Positions 25,009-33,951 are shown, counted from the first letter of the stretch. The stretch is DNA of 64,000 nucleotides from Acidobacteriota bacterium (GCA_019347945.1 JAHWKK010000010.1:62001-126000); one strand, 5' to 3'. Program-made: numbers and translations. The notes: generated by a model not told the origin, from the sequence alone.

Positions 25009-25889
25009 ATCACCCGCAGCGCTCCGCTCTTCACGTGAAGATCGCGCTGAGGGAAGGGGATGCGGATGTCGTGCTCCATCAGGCTCTGGTGGATCGCGTA
25101 GTTCACCTGGCTGATGAACTCCCCTCGATTCTGAACCATCTCGTCGGTCCAGGCACGAAGCTCGAAGATGAGCGCGCTGTCGCCGAACTCGCGAAACCAG
25201 ACTTTCGGCTTGGGTTCGGCAAGGATCGCGTCCACTTTCCCCGCAGCTTCGAGAAGCGCCTTTTCGACCTCACGCGGTTTGCTGTCGTAGCTGACGCCTA
25301 CCGGAACGCCGAAGCGGATTCGTCGATCGTTGAAGGTCCAGTTCGTGACGTTTTCCGTCATGAATTTCGAGTTGGGGATGATGATCGCCACGTTGTCGTT
25401 GGTCAGCACAGTGGTCGATCGAGCCCGGATCTCGACGACGCTGCCATTGACTTCGTCTACCTCGATGCGATCACCGATCTTGATCGGCCTCTCGAAAAGG
25501 ATGATCAGGCCGCTGACGAAATTGTTGAAGACTTCCTGCAGCCCCAGGCCGATCCCGACACCGACCGCTCCGGCAATCACGGTCAGAGTCGTCAGGTCGA
25601 TGCCCGTGCTCTGCAGAATGATCATGAACCCGACGACGACGAAGACGTACTGGAAAAGCGTTCCGATGACCGTGCGCGTGTTCACGTCCATCGAGCTCCG
25701 CCCGAGAATCCGGTTCTCGAGAAGGGATTTGAGAATCTTCGAGACGAGTAATAGAAGAAGAAGGAGAAGCGCGACAAAGAGAAGTTTTCCGAGGGTGATC
25801 TGGGAATCCTTCATCAGCGGCGTGTCGAGGACCGCGCGAACCTGCTGCAACCCTTCCTCCCAGGTCGCCGTCACCCGTTCCGTAGCCAT
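24945..25889 (-). CDS. MscS-family mechanosensitive channel
   Basis: A 314-residue small-conductance channel of the inner membrane that opens on osmotic downshock. Three hydrophobic segments lie at about residues 30-50, 75-95 and 100-125. The pore-lining TM3 reads IAGAVGVGIGLGLQEVFNNF, with the Gly/Ala pattern of MscS. The beta domain has FERPIKIGDRIEVDEVNGSV and IPNSKFMTENVTNW. The alpha/beta C-terminal domain ends in a proline-rich tail. It starts 1 bp into the stop of the ankyrin gene, so the two are co-transcribed. The tail gene region overlaps the hydrolase gene on the other strand. Confidence 0.93.
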   Translation of the reverse strand: MATERVTATWEEGLQQVRAVLDTPLMKDSQITLGKLLFVALLLLLLLLVSKILKSLLENRILGRSSMDVNTRTVIGTLFQYVFVVVGFMIILQSTGIDLTTLTVIAGAVGVGIGLGLQEVFNNFVSGLIILFERPIKIGDRIEVDEVNGSVVEIRARSTTVLTNDNVAIIIPNSKFMTENVTNWTFNDRRIRFGVPVGVSYDSKPREVEKALLEAAGKVDAILAEPKPKVWFREFGDSALIFELRAWTDEMVQNRGEFISQVNYAIHQSLMEHDIRIPFPQRDLHVKSGALRVIQITGDEDGAAGSPPPEPVSG

Positions 25890-26542
25890 TACCGCGCGAT
25901 CCTCGATGAGAGCATTTGCGCGAGCTCCGGATGCCGGGGACGCGCGAAATCGATCGGTGTCCTCCCGTCCGAGGCTTCGGCGGATGGATCCGCACCGTTG
26001 TCGAGGAGGATCTGGACGATTCGTTCGTTGCCGCGGGCCGCGGCGTTGTGGAGCGCGGTGAATCCTCCCTCGGCCATGGCCCAGGAGACGTCAGCGCCGC
26101 GCGATACGAGAAGCTCGACGACCTCGGTCTGATCGTTTGCCGTCGCCGCCTGGAGCGGAGTGTTTCCCATCGCCCCTGACACCATGTCGATCCCTGCGCC
26201 GGCGTCGAGGAGAATTCTGACGACGTCGGCGTGCCCGAAGAACGCGGCGAGGTGGAGCGCGGTCCAGCCGTCGGGGGCGCTGGCGCTGACGCTTTCCGGA
26301 TCGGCTTCGATCAGCTCGGCAACGCGTTCCGTCTCTCCCGCAGCGGCGGCTTCGTAGAGATCGAGGGCCGGATCCCACGTCAGAATCACCTCCGCAATCG
26401 CGGTCTGACGGTTGTAGAGCGCAGTGAGGAATGGACCGACGCCGTTTTCGTCGCGCTGCTGAAGAATCGCGGGGTTCTCCGAGATCGCGGCCTTCACACG
26501 CTCGATCTGACCGTTGCGGATGTCCTCGAAGAGACTGCTCAT
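25889..26542 (-). CDS. Ankyrin-repeat protein
   Basis: A 217-residue protein built of about five to six ankyrin repeats, for example DGWTALHLAAFFGHADVVRI, NTPLQAATANDQTEVVELLV and GGFTALHNAAARGNERIVQI. There is no signal peptide or membrane helix, so it is cytoplasmic. Ankyrin repeats mediate protein-protein contacts. Its 1-bp overlap with the MscS gene downstream suggests a shared operon and possibly a partner role, but no direct evidence exists. Confidence 0.88.
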   Translation of the reverse strand: MSSLFEDIRNGQIERVKAAISENPAILQQRDENGVGPFLTALYNRQTAIAEVILTWDPALDLYEAAAAGETERVAELIEADPESVSASAPDGWTALHLAAFFGHADVVRILLDAGAGIDMVSGAMGNTPLQAATANDQTEVVELLVSRGADVSWAMAEGGFTALHNAAARGNERIVQILLDNGADPSAEASDGRTPIDFARPRHPELAQMLSSRIAR

Positions 26543-26913
26543 CAGAGGAAAGTGTATAGCAGCGGGGGAGTGAGGTTGGAGGTTTGAAGTTGGAGGTTGG
26601 AGGATAGCAACAGGAGGATGGTGGCCAGTTGTCAGTTGCCACCTTGTACAGGTTGATTGTTACCACGCCGACGTGGACGGAGAGGACTTAGACTCGGTTG
26701 CACTCAGTCCGCGGGTTGCTTTGCGCCACGAGCCCCCGCCCAGATCCTTCGCTGTCCTTCGGCGGCTCAGGATGACGAGGGGTGGTTTTCGCGCGAGAGT
26801 AAACATTCCTCCATGATCTCGCTTCGCGCAAACGCCGCATCCGTCATTCTGAGCCCGGCGGAGCGCGGGCGAAGAATCTGGGCGGCGGAACGTGCGTCCT
26901 CCAACCTCCAACC
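26543..26913. repeat. Intergenic repeat block with a complete BIME-like element
   Basis: No gene is seen in this 371-bp gap. A GTTGGAGGTTTGAAGTTGGA-type direct repeat (9-10 bp units, 26573-26602, recurring inverted near 26897-26918) flanks a complete inverted pair of hairpins at 26744-26877. Confidence 0.7.
26744..26877. repeat. BIME-like element: two hairpins around a shared linker (copy B)
   Basis: Hairpin 1 has ATCCT (26744-26748) pairing with AGGAT (26769-26773). Hairpin 2 has ATTCT (26846-26850) pairing with AGAAT (26873-26877). The linker contains ACATTCCTCCATGATC, which is the reverse complement of the linker at 32946-33057. The hairpins point in opposite directions, as in REP pairs of bacterial BIMEs. 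Confidence 0.8.
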
Positions 26914-28107
26914 TCAAACCTGCTTCTCCAGCAATTCCGTCAGCGCGGCCGCGAGCGCCTCGTAGTCGGAGAGATCGTTGTACATCTGGGCCGAGACGCG
27001 CAGCAGGCGGCTCGGCGGGGCCGGCCAGGCGACGACCGGCACTTCAATCCGGAACTTCTCGAGCAGCTCGTCCTGGATCGGGTCGCCGTACAAGCTCGTC
27101 GGCGGCGCGTCGCCCGATCCGTCCGGGAGTCGCACGGCGGCCATCGAACCGAACATCTCCCGCGGCACCGGCGGATCGATCCGGAGCGCGCGGCAGAGAA
27201 TGTCGTAGCCCTTCAGTACGAGCTCGTGATTCTCGCGGGCGACGCCTGCGATTCCTTCCGGATGAAGCTTCTCCATGAAGTCGATCGCTGCGCCGGTCGC
27301 GAGCCAGGCCGTCGGATCGAACGTTCCCGTCCAGTCGAACTCGAGGAGATATCGGCTTCGATCGGTTCTCGGAGAATTGGCGCCATGGCTGATGATCGCG
27401 GGCCGCGTCATCGACCTGCGATCTTCGCGGGTGTGAAGAAAAGCCGAGCCCTTCGGTGCGCAAAGCCATTTATGACAGTTGCTCGTGTACCAGGCGGCTC
27501 CGAGCTCGTCGAGCTCCAGCGGGACCATGCCGACCGCGTGGGCGCCATCGACCAGGGTCTCGACGTTCCGTCGGCTCATCTCACGGCAGATCCGGTGCAC
27601 CGGGAAAATGATCGCCGTCTGCGAGACGATGTGATCGATGAGAAGCAGCCGGGAACGATCCGTTACCCTCTCGAGAATCGCGTCGACGATGCCATCCTCG
27701 GTGACCCCCTCGAACGGGATCTCGACGACCTTCACGACGGCCCCCGATCGTTGCGCGACCCGGTCGATCACGTTCCGGCAGGCATTGTACTCCTGATCGG
27801 TCACGAGGATCTCGTCGCCCGGGCGGAAGTCGATTGATGACAGGACCGAGTTGACGGCGGTGGTGGCATTCGGCACCAGCGCGATCGACTCGAAGGATGC
27901 GCCCACAAGGCGTGCGATTCTCTCCCGGACGGCGTCGAGCGCCTCTTCGAGCTTCCGCACGAAGAAGATCACCGGCTCACGCTCCATCCGCTCCCGCAGA
28001 CGGGTCTGCTCGGCGAGAACGACCTTTGGCGCCGCCCCGAATGATCCGTGATTCAGAAAGACGATCTCCGGATCGAGAAGCCAGTGCTCGAGCATCGGCG
28101 CTCTCAT
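26914..28107 (-). CDS. Class V aminotransferase, isopenicillin N epimerase-like
   Basis: A 397-residue PLP enzyme of the class V fold. The PLP lysine is in SNCHKWLCAPKGSAF near residue 225. The cofactor Asp-His pair is in LVDGAHAVGMVPLEL. The N-terminal NHGSFGAAPKVVL and the C-terminal LLRVSAQMYNDLSDYEALAA are characteristic of the isopenicillin N epimerase/cysteine desulfurase-like branch. The real substrate in non-beta-lactam producers is generally unknown. The start may be at 28107 or the ATG four codons later. It lies 40 bp after the next gene on the same strand and may share its transcript. Confidence 0.88.
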   Translation of the reverse strand: MRAPMLEHWLLDPEIVFLNHGSFGAAPKVVLAEQTRLRERMEREPVIFFVRKLEEALDAVRERIARLVGASFESIALVPNATTAVNSVLSSIDFRPGDEILVTDQEYNACRNVIDRVAQRSGAVVKVVEIPFEGVTEDGIVDAILERVTDRSRLLLIDHIVSQTAIIFPVHRICREMSRRNVETLVDGAHAVGMVPLELDELGAAWYTSNCHKWLCAPKGSAFLHTREDRRSMTRPAIISHGANSPRTDRSRYLLEFDWTGTFDPTAWLATGAAIDFMEKLHPEGIAGVARENHELVLKGYDILCRALRIDPPVPREMFGSMAAVRLPDGSGDAPPTSLYGDPIQDELLEKFRIEVPVVAWPAPPSRLLRVSAQMYNDLSDYEALAAALTELLEKQV

Positions 28108-28147
28108 CGCGCGATCCTCGATCCGGGCCCGGCCAGCTTCGACAGGA

Positions 28148-29584
28148 TCAGCGTGCCCTCACCGGCACCGTGTGCATCCCCGTATTTCCTTCATCAGGCT
28201 GGGACGCCATCACGCGGATGTTCGACGCGGCGTCGTGACGGGGAAGCGTCGCGGAGAACGTGCTCTCCGTCCCCGCATACGTCATCGGAACTTCCGACAC
28301 GATCCGGTCGCCGTCGAGCAGCTGAGCGACGATGTCGATCTCGTCCGAGTCCCACAGACCCCCCGGCTCGGTCGGGCAGCCGCAGGTCATCCGGACCCGC
28401 GCCTGAACGGCGATCTGCTCGGTCCCCGCGGACTGTTCGAGCACTTCGACGATGAACCCGTGAAGCTCGAGCAGGAGGCCCTCTCCATCGATTCGGTCCC
28501 CGGGCGCTACGAGGAGTCGCTTCGAGCTCTCCGTGATCGCCTGCCGATGACCGAGCGGGCCGCGGGCGGTCACTTCGATCCAGGTCGGAGAGTCGAGAAG
28601 GAACACCGCCTCGAATCCGGCGGCATCTTCGGTCGCGTAGATTGTCCCGTCCCGAGGATGAGGCGTGCTGATGATCCGACCGGTGTCGCCTGTGCCGCCC
28701 TGCTGTTCCCCTCGTGCGAGCTCGCGACCCGTTCGGGCGTCGGCGACCGTGATCTCTGCCCCGCCGACCCCGCTGCCGACGATCTTGGCATCGCGGGAGA
28801 CGGCGCGGACAAGAACGGAGGTGACTTCCGGGGCGTCGAGCTCCGTAAAAACGGAGTCGGGGATTGCGCGGGGAGCGGATACGTCGCGAAATCCGATCGT
28901 GCGGGTTCCCTCGGGAGGGATCCGATCGGAGGCCAGCATGATGTTACCGACGCGATGCCATCCGACCCAGCTCCAGGGACGCGGCGGAGGCTCCTGCCCT
29001 TCGAGGACGAATGCCCATCGGTCGACCATCCCCGTCTTCCGATCGACCCAGACCCAGTAACGGTCGCCCGGGGTCAAACCGACCGACTCGAACGAAAGCG
29101 CAAGGACGTCGTAGTCCCGGCCGTTCATCGTCTCGGTGCGATCGAGCGCGAGGTTTACCCCGGGATCGCGAAGTTTGTAAGGCATGAGCAACCAGTAGGT
29201 GTCGTTGATCCACTGCGCGTAGCCCCGATCGATCCACGTCTGCAGCTCGTCGCCCGCCAGCTGGCGTCCGTCGAGAAAGGCACGCCCTCTCTTCTCGTTC
29301 AGATTCTGAATGACGACGTAGCGCACGCCCTCGCCAGTCGATCCCTCCACCCGGTGCCGGCCTTCCCATTTGTCCCAGTAGTGCGTGCGACGCGCGAGTG
29401 TCTGCTCCCCATCGGCCACGACGAACGAGAAGGTGAGAAACCGCGTGTCGTTCCAGGCCTGCTCTCCGCCGAGCGCGTTCATGACCCTCTCCGCGACGGC
29501 ATCGGCGGCGGGGGAGCGCTCACCGAGGATTGGAGATGCGACGAGGGCGAGCGAGGCGAGTATGAGGATGAATCGGGTTCGCAT
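28148..29584 (-). CDS. Secreted protein of unknown function with an LolA/DUF6503-like N-terminal part
   Basis: A 478-residue protein with a signal peptide (MRTRFILILASLALVASPILG). The start at 29584 follows a GAGGGAGG ribosome-binding site. Residues about 25-250 resemble outer-membrane lipoprotein-sorting-like beta proteins: MNALGGEQAWNDTRFLTFSF, THYWDKWEGRHRVEG, DRYWVWVDRKTGMVDRWAF. The C-terminal half holds at least one all-beta region with two close Cys residues (RMTCGCPTEPGG). I do not recognise a precise family. It is probably periplasmic or attached to the outer membrane. Confidence 0.7.
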   Translation of the reverse strand: MRTRFILILASLALVASPILGERSPAADAVAERVMNALGGEQAWNDTRFLTFSFVVADGEQTLARRTHYWDKWEGRHRVEGSTGEGVRYVVIQNLNEKRGRAFLDGRQLAGDELQTWIDRGYAQWINDTYWLLMPYKLRDPGVNLALDRTETMNGRDYDVLALSFESVGLTPGDRYWVWVDRKTGMVDRWAFVLEGQEPPPRPWSWVGWHRVGNIMLASDRIPPEGTRTIGFRDVSAPRAIPDSVFTELDAPEVTSVLVRAVSRDAKIVGSGVGGAEITVADARTGRELARGEQQGGTGDTGRIISTPHPRDGTIYATEDAAGFEAVFLLDSPTWIEVTARGPLGHRQAITESSKRLLVAPGDRIDGEGLLLELHGFIVEVLEQSAGTEQIAVQARVRMTCGCPTEPGGLWDSDEIDIVAQLLDGDRIVSEVPMTYAGTESTFSATLPRHDAASNIRVMASQPDEGNTGMHTVPVRAR

Positions 29585-29733
29585 GAATCCCTCCCTCATC
29601 GGATCATACAGGAGCCGGGAAATCGACACGCGGTCACGAGATGGCGACAGGGGCGGATGAAGCCCGCGACGCCCCAATTACGATCGAAAGGTCGCACTGA
29701 AAGGGAAACGGAGATTTGGCCCGCAGGGGGAGC

Positions 29734-30258
29734 TCAGCGCTCGACTTCGATCGACCGGCTTCCGCCGTCGAGAACACGCCATTCGCCCTTCTCGTAGGCC
29801 AACCGGTAGGTGACCCGGGTCGGGCCATCCTGAGCGGGTGTTTTCAGATCGAAGCGAACGACCGCGTGAGCAGGATCGGAGAATCCGGGGCGGGCAACCC
29901 TCAACGTCACGTAGGGAGTGGGGAACGTCGAGAGGAAGTTCTCCCAGTCGAACTCCCGCTCGCGTTCGAACTTGGAGAGGTCAGTGATGACGAAGTTGCG
30001 GGGGAGGCCGTCGGGGAGGATCGCGATCCGCTCCTCGTTTCGCTCGATGAAATCCTTACGCGCCTTCTGGTCGCGGGTATTCGGCGCGAGCGCCTCGGTT
30101 TCGTGTCCGACGACGATGGTGTTGTCGCGGATTGGCGTCTGTGCATTCTCGAAGTGATACTTGAGAGCGACGCGCACGACCTGCAGTTCCTCTTCAGGGG
30201 TATGAGCATACCCGGTCGTCGCAAACAGCGCGGCCACGATCACGAGGGTAGATCTCAT
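29734..30258 (-). CDS. Small secreted protein of unknown function
   Basis: A 174-residue product with a signal peptide (MRSTLVIVAALFATTGYAHT). The ATG at 30258 has AGGAGG at good spacing; a TTG three codons earlier touches the ribosome-binding site and is less likely. The mature part has alternating charged helices, then a beta-rich end (TPYVTLRVARPGFSDPAHAV, TRVTYRLAYEKGEWRVLDGG) like NTF2-type or SnoaL-like folds. No motif assigns a function. It stands alone between the secreted protein and a membrane hydrolase. Confidence 0.65.
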   Translation of the reverse strand: MRSTLVIVAALFATTGYAHTPEEELQVVRVALKYHFENAQTPIRDNTIVVGHETEALAPNTRDQKARKDFIERNEERIAILPDGLPRNFVITDLSKFEREREFDWENFLSTFPTPYVTLRVARPGFSDPAHAVVRFDLKTPAQDGPTRVTYRLAYEKGEWRVLDGGSRSIEVER

Positions 30259-30321
30259 ATTGTGCAACCTCCTGTATTCTAATTACGAACGCGGAGGCAT
30301 TTGGTTACGCATCTGTGACGG

Positions 30322-31149
30322 TCACCGATCGGCGCCGCAGTTCGCTTCGACGAACCGAGTCACCTCGTACATCCACTTCTCCCGTTCATCCCACGCCAGC
30401 GTCCCATGCCCGGACGCCTCGAAAACCGACAGCGAAGCCGACGTTCCGATCCGCTGCTGGAGCTGCTCGCCCAGGGCGAACGGGAGAATCGTGTCGCTTC
30501 TCGAGTGCATGACGAGAACGGGAGAACCGGAATCGCGGGACCACTCCGCGGTCCGGAGACCCTCCCAGGTAAGCAGGTCGACTCGCAGCGGAGCGTAGAT
30601 CGCGCGAGCGGCCTCACGCAGCGACGCGAAGGAGGAGTCGAGGATGACGGCACAGACGGGTCGGTTCGCGGCGATCCAGGCAGCGTAGGCGCCTCCGATC
30701 GACTCTCCGTACACCGCGATCGGGGCATCGGTCAGCTTTGCAAAGGTGTCGTACGCGGCGATCGAGTCGAGGTAGAGAGCGGATTCCGACGGGGTTCCGT
30801 CGCTCCGGCCGAAGCCTCGATAGTCGTAGACCAGCGTCGTCAGTCCCGCGCGCGCCAGCTCCGCCGCTGCATCCGCTCGAAACGTCAGGTTGCCCGCGTT
30901 TCCATGGGACCAGACGATCGCGCCCTTTTCCGGCCGGGCGCGGAAGAGCCAGCCGTGGAGCCGGACTCCGTCGTCGGTCTCGAACCAGACGTCCTCCGGC
31001 ACCGGAACGAGCTGGTCCATGTTCCAGAAACCCTGAGGGTAGGCATAGGGAAAAAAGAGGGAGGTCTTCCGAAGCAGCGTCGCACCTCCGAAGAGGACAG
31101 CTGCGACGACGACGAGCCCTGCGATGGCCGTCAGCACCCTTCTCACCAT
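30322..31149 (-). CDS. Membrane-anchored alpha/beta hydrolase (ABHD/YfhR-like)
   Basis: A 275-residue protein. An N-terminal anchor (VLTAIAGLVVVAAVLFGGAT) precedes an alpha/beta-hydrolase domain. The domain has SHGNAGNLTFRADAAAELA, YDYRGFGRSDG, the nucleophile in YGESIGGAYAAW, an Asp in HSRSDTILPF and a His in ASGHGTLAWDE. This resembles the bacterial YfhR/ABHD12-13 group of serine hydrolases, whose substrates are poorly known. I choose the ATG at 31149 because the longer reading adds a Pro/Arg-rich stretch that looks non-coding. Confidence 0.85.
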   Translation of the reverse strand: MVRRVLTAIAGLVVVAAVLFGGATLLRKTSLFFPYAYPQGFWNMDQLVPVPEDVWFETDDGVRLHGWLFRARPEKGAIVWSHGNAGNLTFRADAAAELARAGLTTLVYDYRGFGRSDGTPSESALYLDSIAAYDTFAKLTDAPIAVYGESIGGAYAAWIAANRPVCAVILDSSFASLREAARAIYAPLRVDLLTWEGLRTAEWSRDSGSPVLVMHSRSDTILPFALGEQLQQRIGTSASLSVFEASGHGTLAWDEREKWMYEVTRFVEANCGADR

Positions 31150-31295
31150 CGTTCCGGTCGTAGTTTCATCCCTGAATCGTACGCGAAGAAGGGCGATCAT
31201 CGAGGCCATTGCGGAACGGCCCGCCGGCGCGATAGGCTGGAACCGCTCGCCCGGACCCGGGCTCGAGCGGACCCACATCTCTGCTGGAGGCTTCG

Positions 31296-32918
31296 ATGAA
31301 CGGTATCGTCAACATTCCTACTCCGGTCAACGAGCCGGTGCGAGAGTATGCGCCCGGCTCGGCGGAACGCGCGTCGCTCGAGAAAAAACTCGAGGAGATG
31401 ATGTCCGAAAAGATCGAGATTCCAATCATCATCGGAGGAGAAGAGATCCGGAACGGCAATCTCGATCAGACCGTCTGTCCGTTCGACCACGCGCACGTCC
31501 TCGGCGACTTCCACCAGGCTGGAGCGCCGGAAGTCGAACAGGCGGTCGAGGCTGCAAAACGGGCGTGGGAGGAATGGTCGGAGATGCCGTGGGAAGCGCG
31601 CGCGGCCATCTTCCTGAAGGCGGCCGACCTGCTGGCAGGGCCGTGGCGCGACACGATCAACGCCGCGACGATGCTGAATCAGGCGAAGACAGTTCATCAG
31701 GCCGAGATCGATTCGGCGTGCGAGATGATCGACTTCTTCCGCTTCAACGCCGCGTACATGGAATTCATCTACCGCCAGCAGCCGCAGAGCTCGCCCGGCG
31801 TCTGGAACTACGTGGAGTATCGCGCGCTCGAGGGCTTCGTATTCGCGGTGACGCCGTTCAACTTCTCGTCGATCGCCGGCAATCTCCCGACGTCCGCCGC
31901 AATGATGGGTAACGTCGTTCTCTGGAAGCCGGCATCAACGGCGATCTACTCCGGCTACTGGTTCTACCGGATGATGGAAGAGGCAGGGCTCCCGCCCGGG
32001 GTGATCAACTTCCTTCCCGGCCACGGCCCCGACGTCGGCGATCCGGCTCTCGATCATCCCGATCTCGCGGGAGTTCATTTCACCGGCTCGACCGCGACCT
32101 TCCAGTCGATGTGGAAGCGGATCGGTGGAAACATCGCCCGATACAGGACCTACCCGCGCATCGTCGGCGAAACGGGAGGGAAGGATTTCGTCTTCGCCCA
32201 TCCCTCGGCGGATCCGGTCGAGGTCGCGACCGCGCTCGTTCGCGGGGCATTCGAGTATCAGGGGCAGAAGTGCAGCGCGGCATCGCGGGCGTACATCCCG
32301 GCTTCGCTCTGGGACGAGGCTCGTGACTCGATGACCTCGCAGCTCGATGAGATCTCGATGGGCTCGCCGCTCGACTTTTCGAACTTCGTCTCCGCGGTCA
32401 TCGATGCGAAATCCTTCGCGTCGATCAGAGACTACATCGAGCACGCGAAGAAGGAGGGGGCGGACATCATCGCCGGTGGCGGCTGCGACGACTCCACCGG
32501 ATACTTCGTCGAGCCGACGGTGGTCGTCACGAAGGACCCGAAGTTCAAGCTCATGAAGGAAGAGATCTTCGGTCCAGTCCTTACGATTTACGTTTACGAA
32601 GATGACGAGATCGATGAGGCGCTCGAGCTCTGCGACACGACCTCCCCGTACGGACTCACGGGTGCCATCTTCGCGCGCGACCGTTATGCGATCGTCGAGA
32701 TGATGCGAACGCTGCGACACACCGCCGGGAACTTCTACATCAACGACAAACCCACCGGAGCGGTCGTCGGACAGCAGCCCTTCGGCGGGTCTCGCGCTTC
32801 GGGGACCAACGACAAGGCGGGCTCCTACCTCAATCTCCTCCGCTGGACCTCGCAACGATCGATCAAAGAGACGTTTGTTCCCGCACGCCACTTTTCATAC
32901 CCGTTCCTCGGGAAATAG
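31296..32918 (+). CDS. pruA: 1-pyrroline-5-carboxylate dehydrogenase
   Basis: Oxidises glutamate semialdehyde (P5C) to glutamate in proline and arginine catabolism. The 540-residue length fits the group 1 P5CDH family. Motifs in order are FVFAVTPFNFSSIAGNLPTS, LWKPASTAIYSGYWFY, GVHFTGSTATF, the general base in VGETGGKDFVF, the catalytic Cys in YQGQKCSAASRAYIP, and QPFGGSRASGTNDKAGSYLN at the end. No proline dehydrogenase gene is adjacent, so this is the stand-alone form. It is divergent from the membrane hydrolase. Confidence 0.95.
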   Translation: MNGIVNIPTPVNEPVREYAPGSAERASLEKKLEEMMSEKIEIPIIIGGEEIRNGNLDQTVCPFDHAHVLGDFHQAGAPEVEQAVEAAKRAWEEWSEMPWEARAAIFLKAADLLAGPWRDTINAATMLNQAKTVHQAEIDSACEMIDFFRFNAAYMEFIYRQQPQSSPGVWNYVEYRALEGFVFAVTPFNFSSIAGNLPTSAAMMGNVVLWKPASTAIYSGYWFYRMMEEAGLPPGVINFLPGHGPDVGDPALDHPDLAGVHFTGSTATFQSMWKRIGGNIARYRTYPRIVGETGGKDFVFAHPSADPVEVATALVRGAFEYQGQKCSAASRAYIPASLWDEARDSMTSQLDEISMGSPLDFSNFVSAVIDAKSFASIRDYIEHAKKEGADIIAGGGCDDSTGYFVEPTVVVTKDPKFKLMKEEIFGPVLTIYVYEDDEIDEALELCDTTSPYGLTGAIFARDRYAIVEMMRTLRHTAGNFYINDKPTGAVVGQQPFGGSRASGTNDKAGSYLNLLRWTSQRSIKETFVPARHFSYPFLGK

Positions 32919-32945
32919 AACGGGGATTCGGGAGCCTCCGCCCGG

Positions 32946-33057
32946 ATTCTCCGCCCGCGCTTCGCCGGGCTCAGAATGACGAGTGTTGTGTCGTTGCAGC
33001 AAAGGGACGATCATGGAGGTATGTTTGCCCTCGCGAAATCCCAATACTCGTCATCCT
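32946..33057. repeat. BIME-like element, copy C, opposite orientation to copy B
   Basis: ATTCT (32946-32950) pairs with AGAAT (32973-32977). The linker (GACGATCATGGAGGTATGTT) is followed by the first arm of the second hairpin (CATCCTGAGC, 33052-33061), whose second arm is lost. Confidence 0.75.
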
Positions 33058-33135
33058 GAGCCGTCAACCAGGGAAAAAGACCCGTGGGATCGGAAAATGA
33101 ACACGTGCTACGCCGGAGAAAGGGCGAGGTGGGGT

Positions 33136-33433
33136 CGGCGCTTCGCTGGGCCTGACTGTACTCGTTCTGGAGGTCCCTCACGCCCCGCCCGTCGATACTC
33201 TGAATCGGAACGAATCCGCAAGCTCGCCGCCCGTTCGGGACGACCGGGGCGGGGAAGGATGTATCTCAAGCGTCAATACCGGCGTGTGGTGTCGTAACCT
33301 GCGGCATTCGAAGCCAGACGGCGGGACGATCGGTCACGTCACAAGCTTCTCCGTCCCGGTCATCCCGAGCGTGCGGTCGGGCGGGGGGCGAGGGATCTCT
33401 CATGGAAGTACAGTCAGACCAAGCAGAGCGCCG
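33136..33433. repeat. Composite repeat with inverted arms, copy 2
   Basis: The left arm at 33136-33180 matches 20732-20776 almost base for base. The right arm (about 33390-33433) matches 21011-21054. The inner edge of the right arm includes a hairpin with stem ATCCC (33362-33366) and GGGAT (33392-33396). A single right-arm copy also lies at 47580-47624. Confidence 0.8.
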
Positions 33434-33451
33434 ATCAACCAGCATTAGTTC

Positions 33452-33482
33452 ATCCTGGAGCCGCCGAAGGACGGCGAAGGAT
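33452..33482. repeat. BIME-like hairpin, copy E (ATCCT/AGGAT stem)
   Basis: ATCCT (33452-33456) pairs with AGGAT (33478-33482) around GGAGCCGCCGAAGGACGGCG-like sequence. A degraded relative lies at about 12433-12465. Confidence 0.7.
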
Positions 33483-33557
33483 CGGGGGGCCGGCTCATGA
33501 AAGAAAATCACAGTCAGCGGCACCGGTGATTCACGATCCCATACCATTGTCAGAGCG

Positions 33558-33863
33558 ATGGACGACGAAGACCGACCCGATGATGACTTCCCCGAGGTCG
33601 TCGAGATTCCGATTGAGGACTTCATCGACCTCCATCCATTTCGACCGCGGGAGATTCGCGACGTCGTCCTCGACTATCTCGAGTGCGCTCGGGAAAAAGG
33701 GTTTCGCGAAGTCCGCCTTATCCACGGCAAGGGAATCGGGGTGCAGCGACGGATCATCCGGTCGCTGCTCGAGGAGCTCGACTTCGTCGAATCGTTTCGC
33801 GACGGCGGTCCGGGCGGCGGAGAGTGGGGGGCGACGATCGTGACTTTAGGGATTAGGGATTAG
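33558..33863 (+). CDS. Small Smr-domain protein
   Basis: A 101-residue stand-alone Smr domain, the nuclease or nucleic-acid-binding module found at the end of MutS2. The signatures are the IDLHPFRPREI motif (DLHG-type) near residue 23 and RLIHGKGIGVQRRIIRSLLE near residue 53. An acidic N-terminus precedes the domain. Family members nick or bind DNA or RNA. The last codons (LGIRD, stop 33861-33863) are encoded within an AGGGATT heptad array, so the repeat forms the gene's 3' end. Confidence 0.88.
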   Translation: MDDEDRPDDDFPEVVEIPIEDFIDLHPFRPREIRDVVLDYLECAREKGFREVRLIHGKGIGVQRRIIRSLLEELDFVESFRDGGPGGGEWGATIVTLGIRD

Positions 33864-33875
33864 GGATCAGGGATT
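33848..33875. repeat. Array of four 7-bp units overlapping the smr stop codon
   Basis: AGGGATT, AGGGATT, AGGGATC, AGGGATT in tandem. It is the left half of an inverted pair with 33998-34025. Confidence 0.9.
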
Positions 33876-33951
33876 AGCATTCGCGCTTCACGGCCAGATC
33901 GGCCCATTCAGTACGTAGTGTCGGCTGCGGGGACAAAACCTTCCTAAGCCA

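Larger units (their letters stand above)
32919..33557. repeat. Longest intergenic repeat block: hairpins and a composite inverted-arm repeat
   Basis: No gene is seen in 639 bp. It holds hairpin copy C with half of its partner (32946-33057), the composite repeat copy 2 (33136-33433) containing a hairpin with an ATCCC/GGGAT stem, and a hairpin at 33452-33482. The 70 bp before 33558 contain the presumed smr promoter. Confidence 0.8.
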
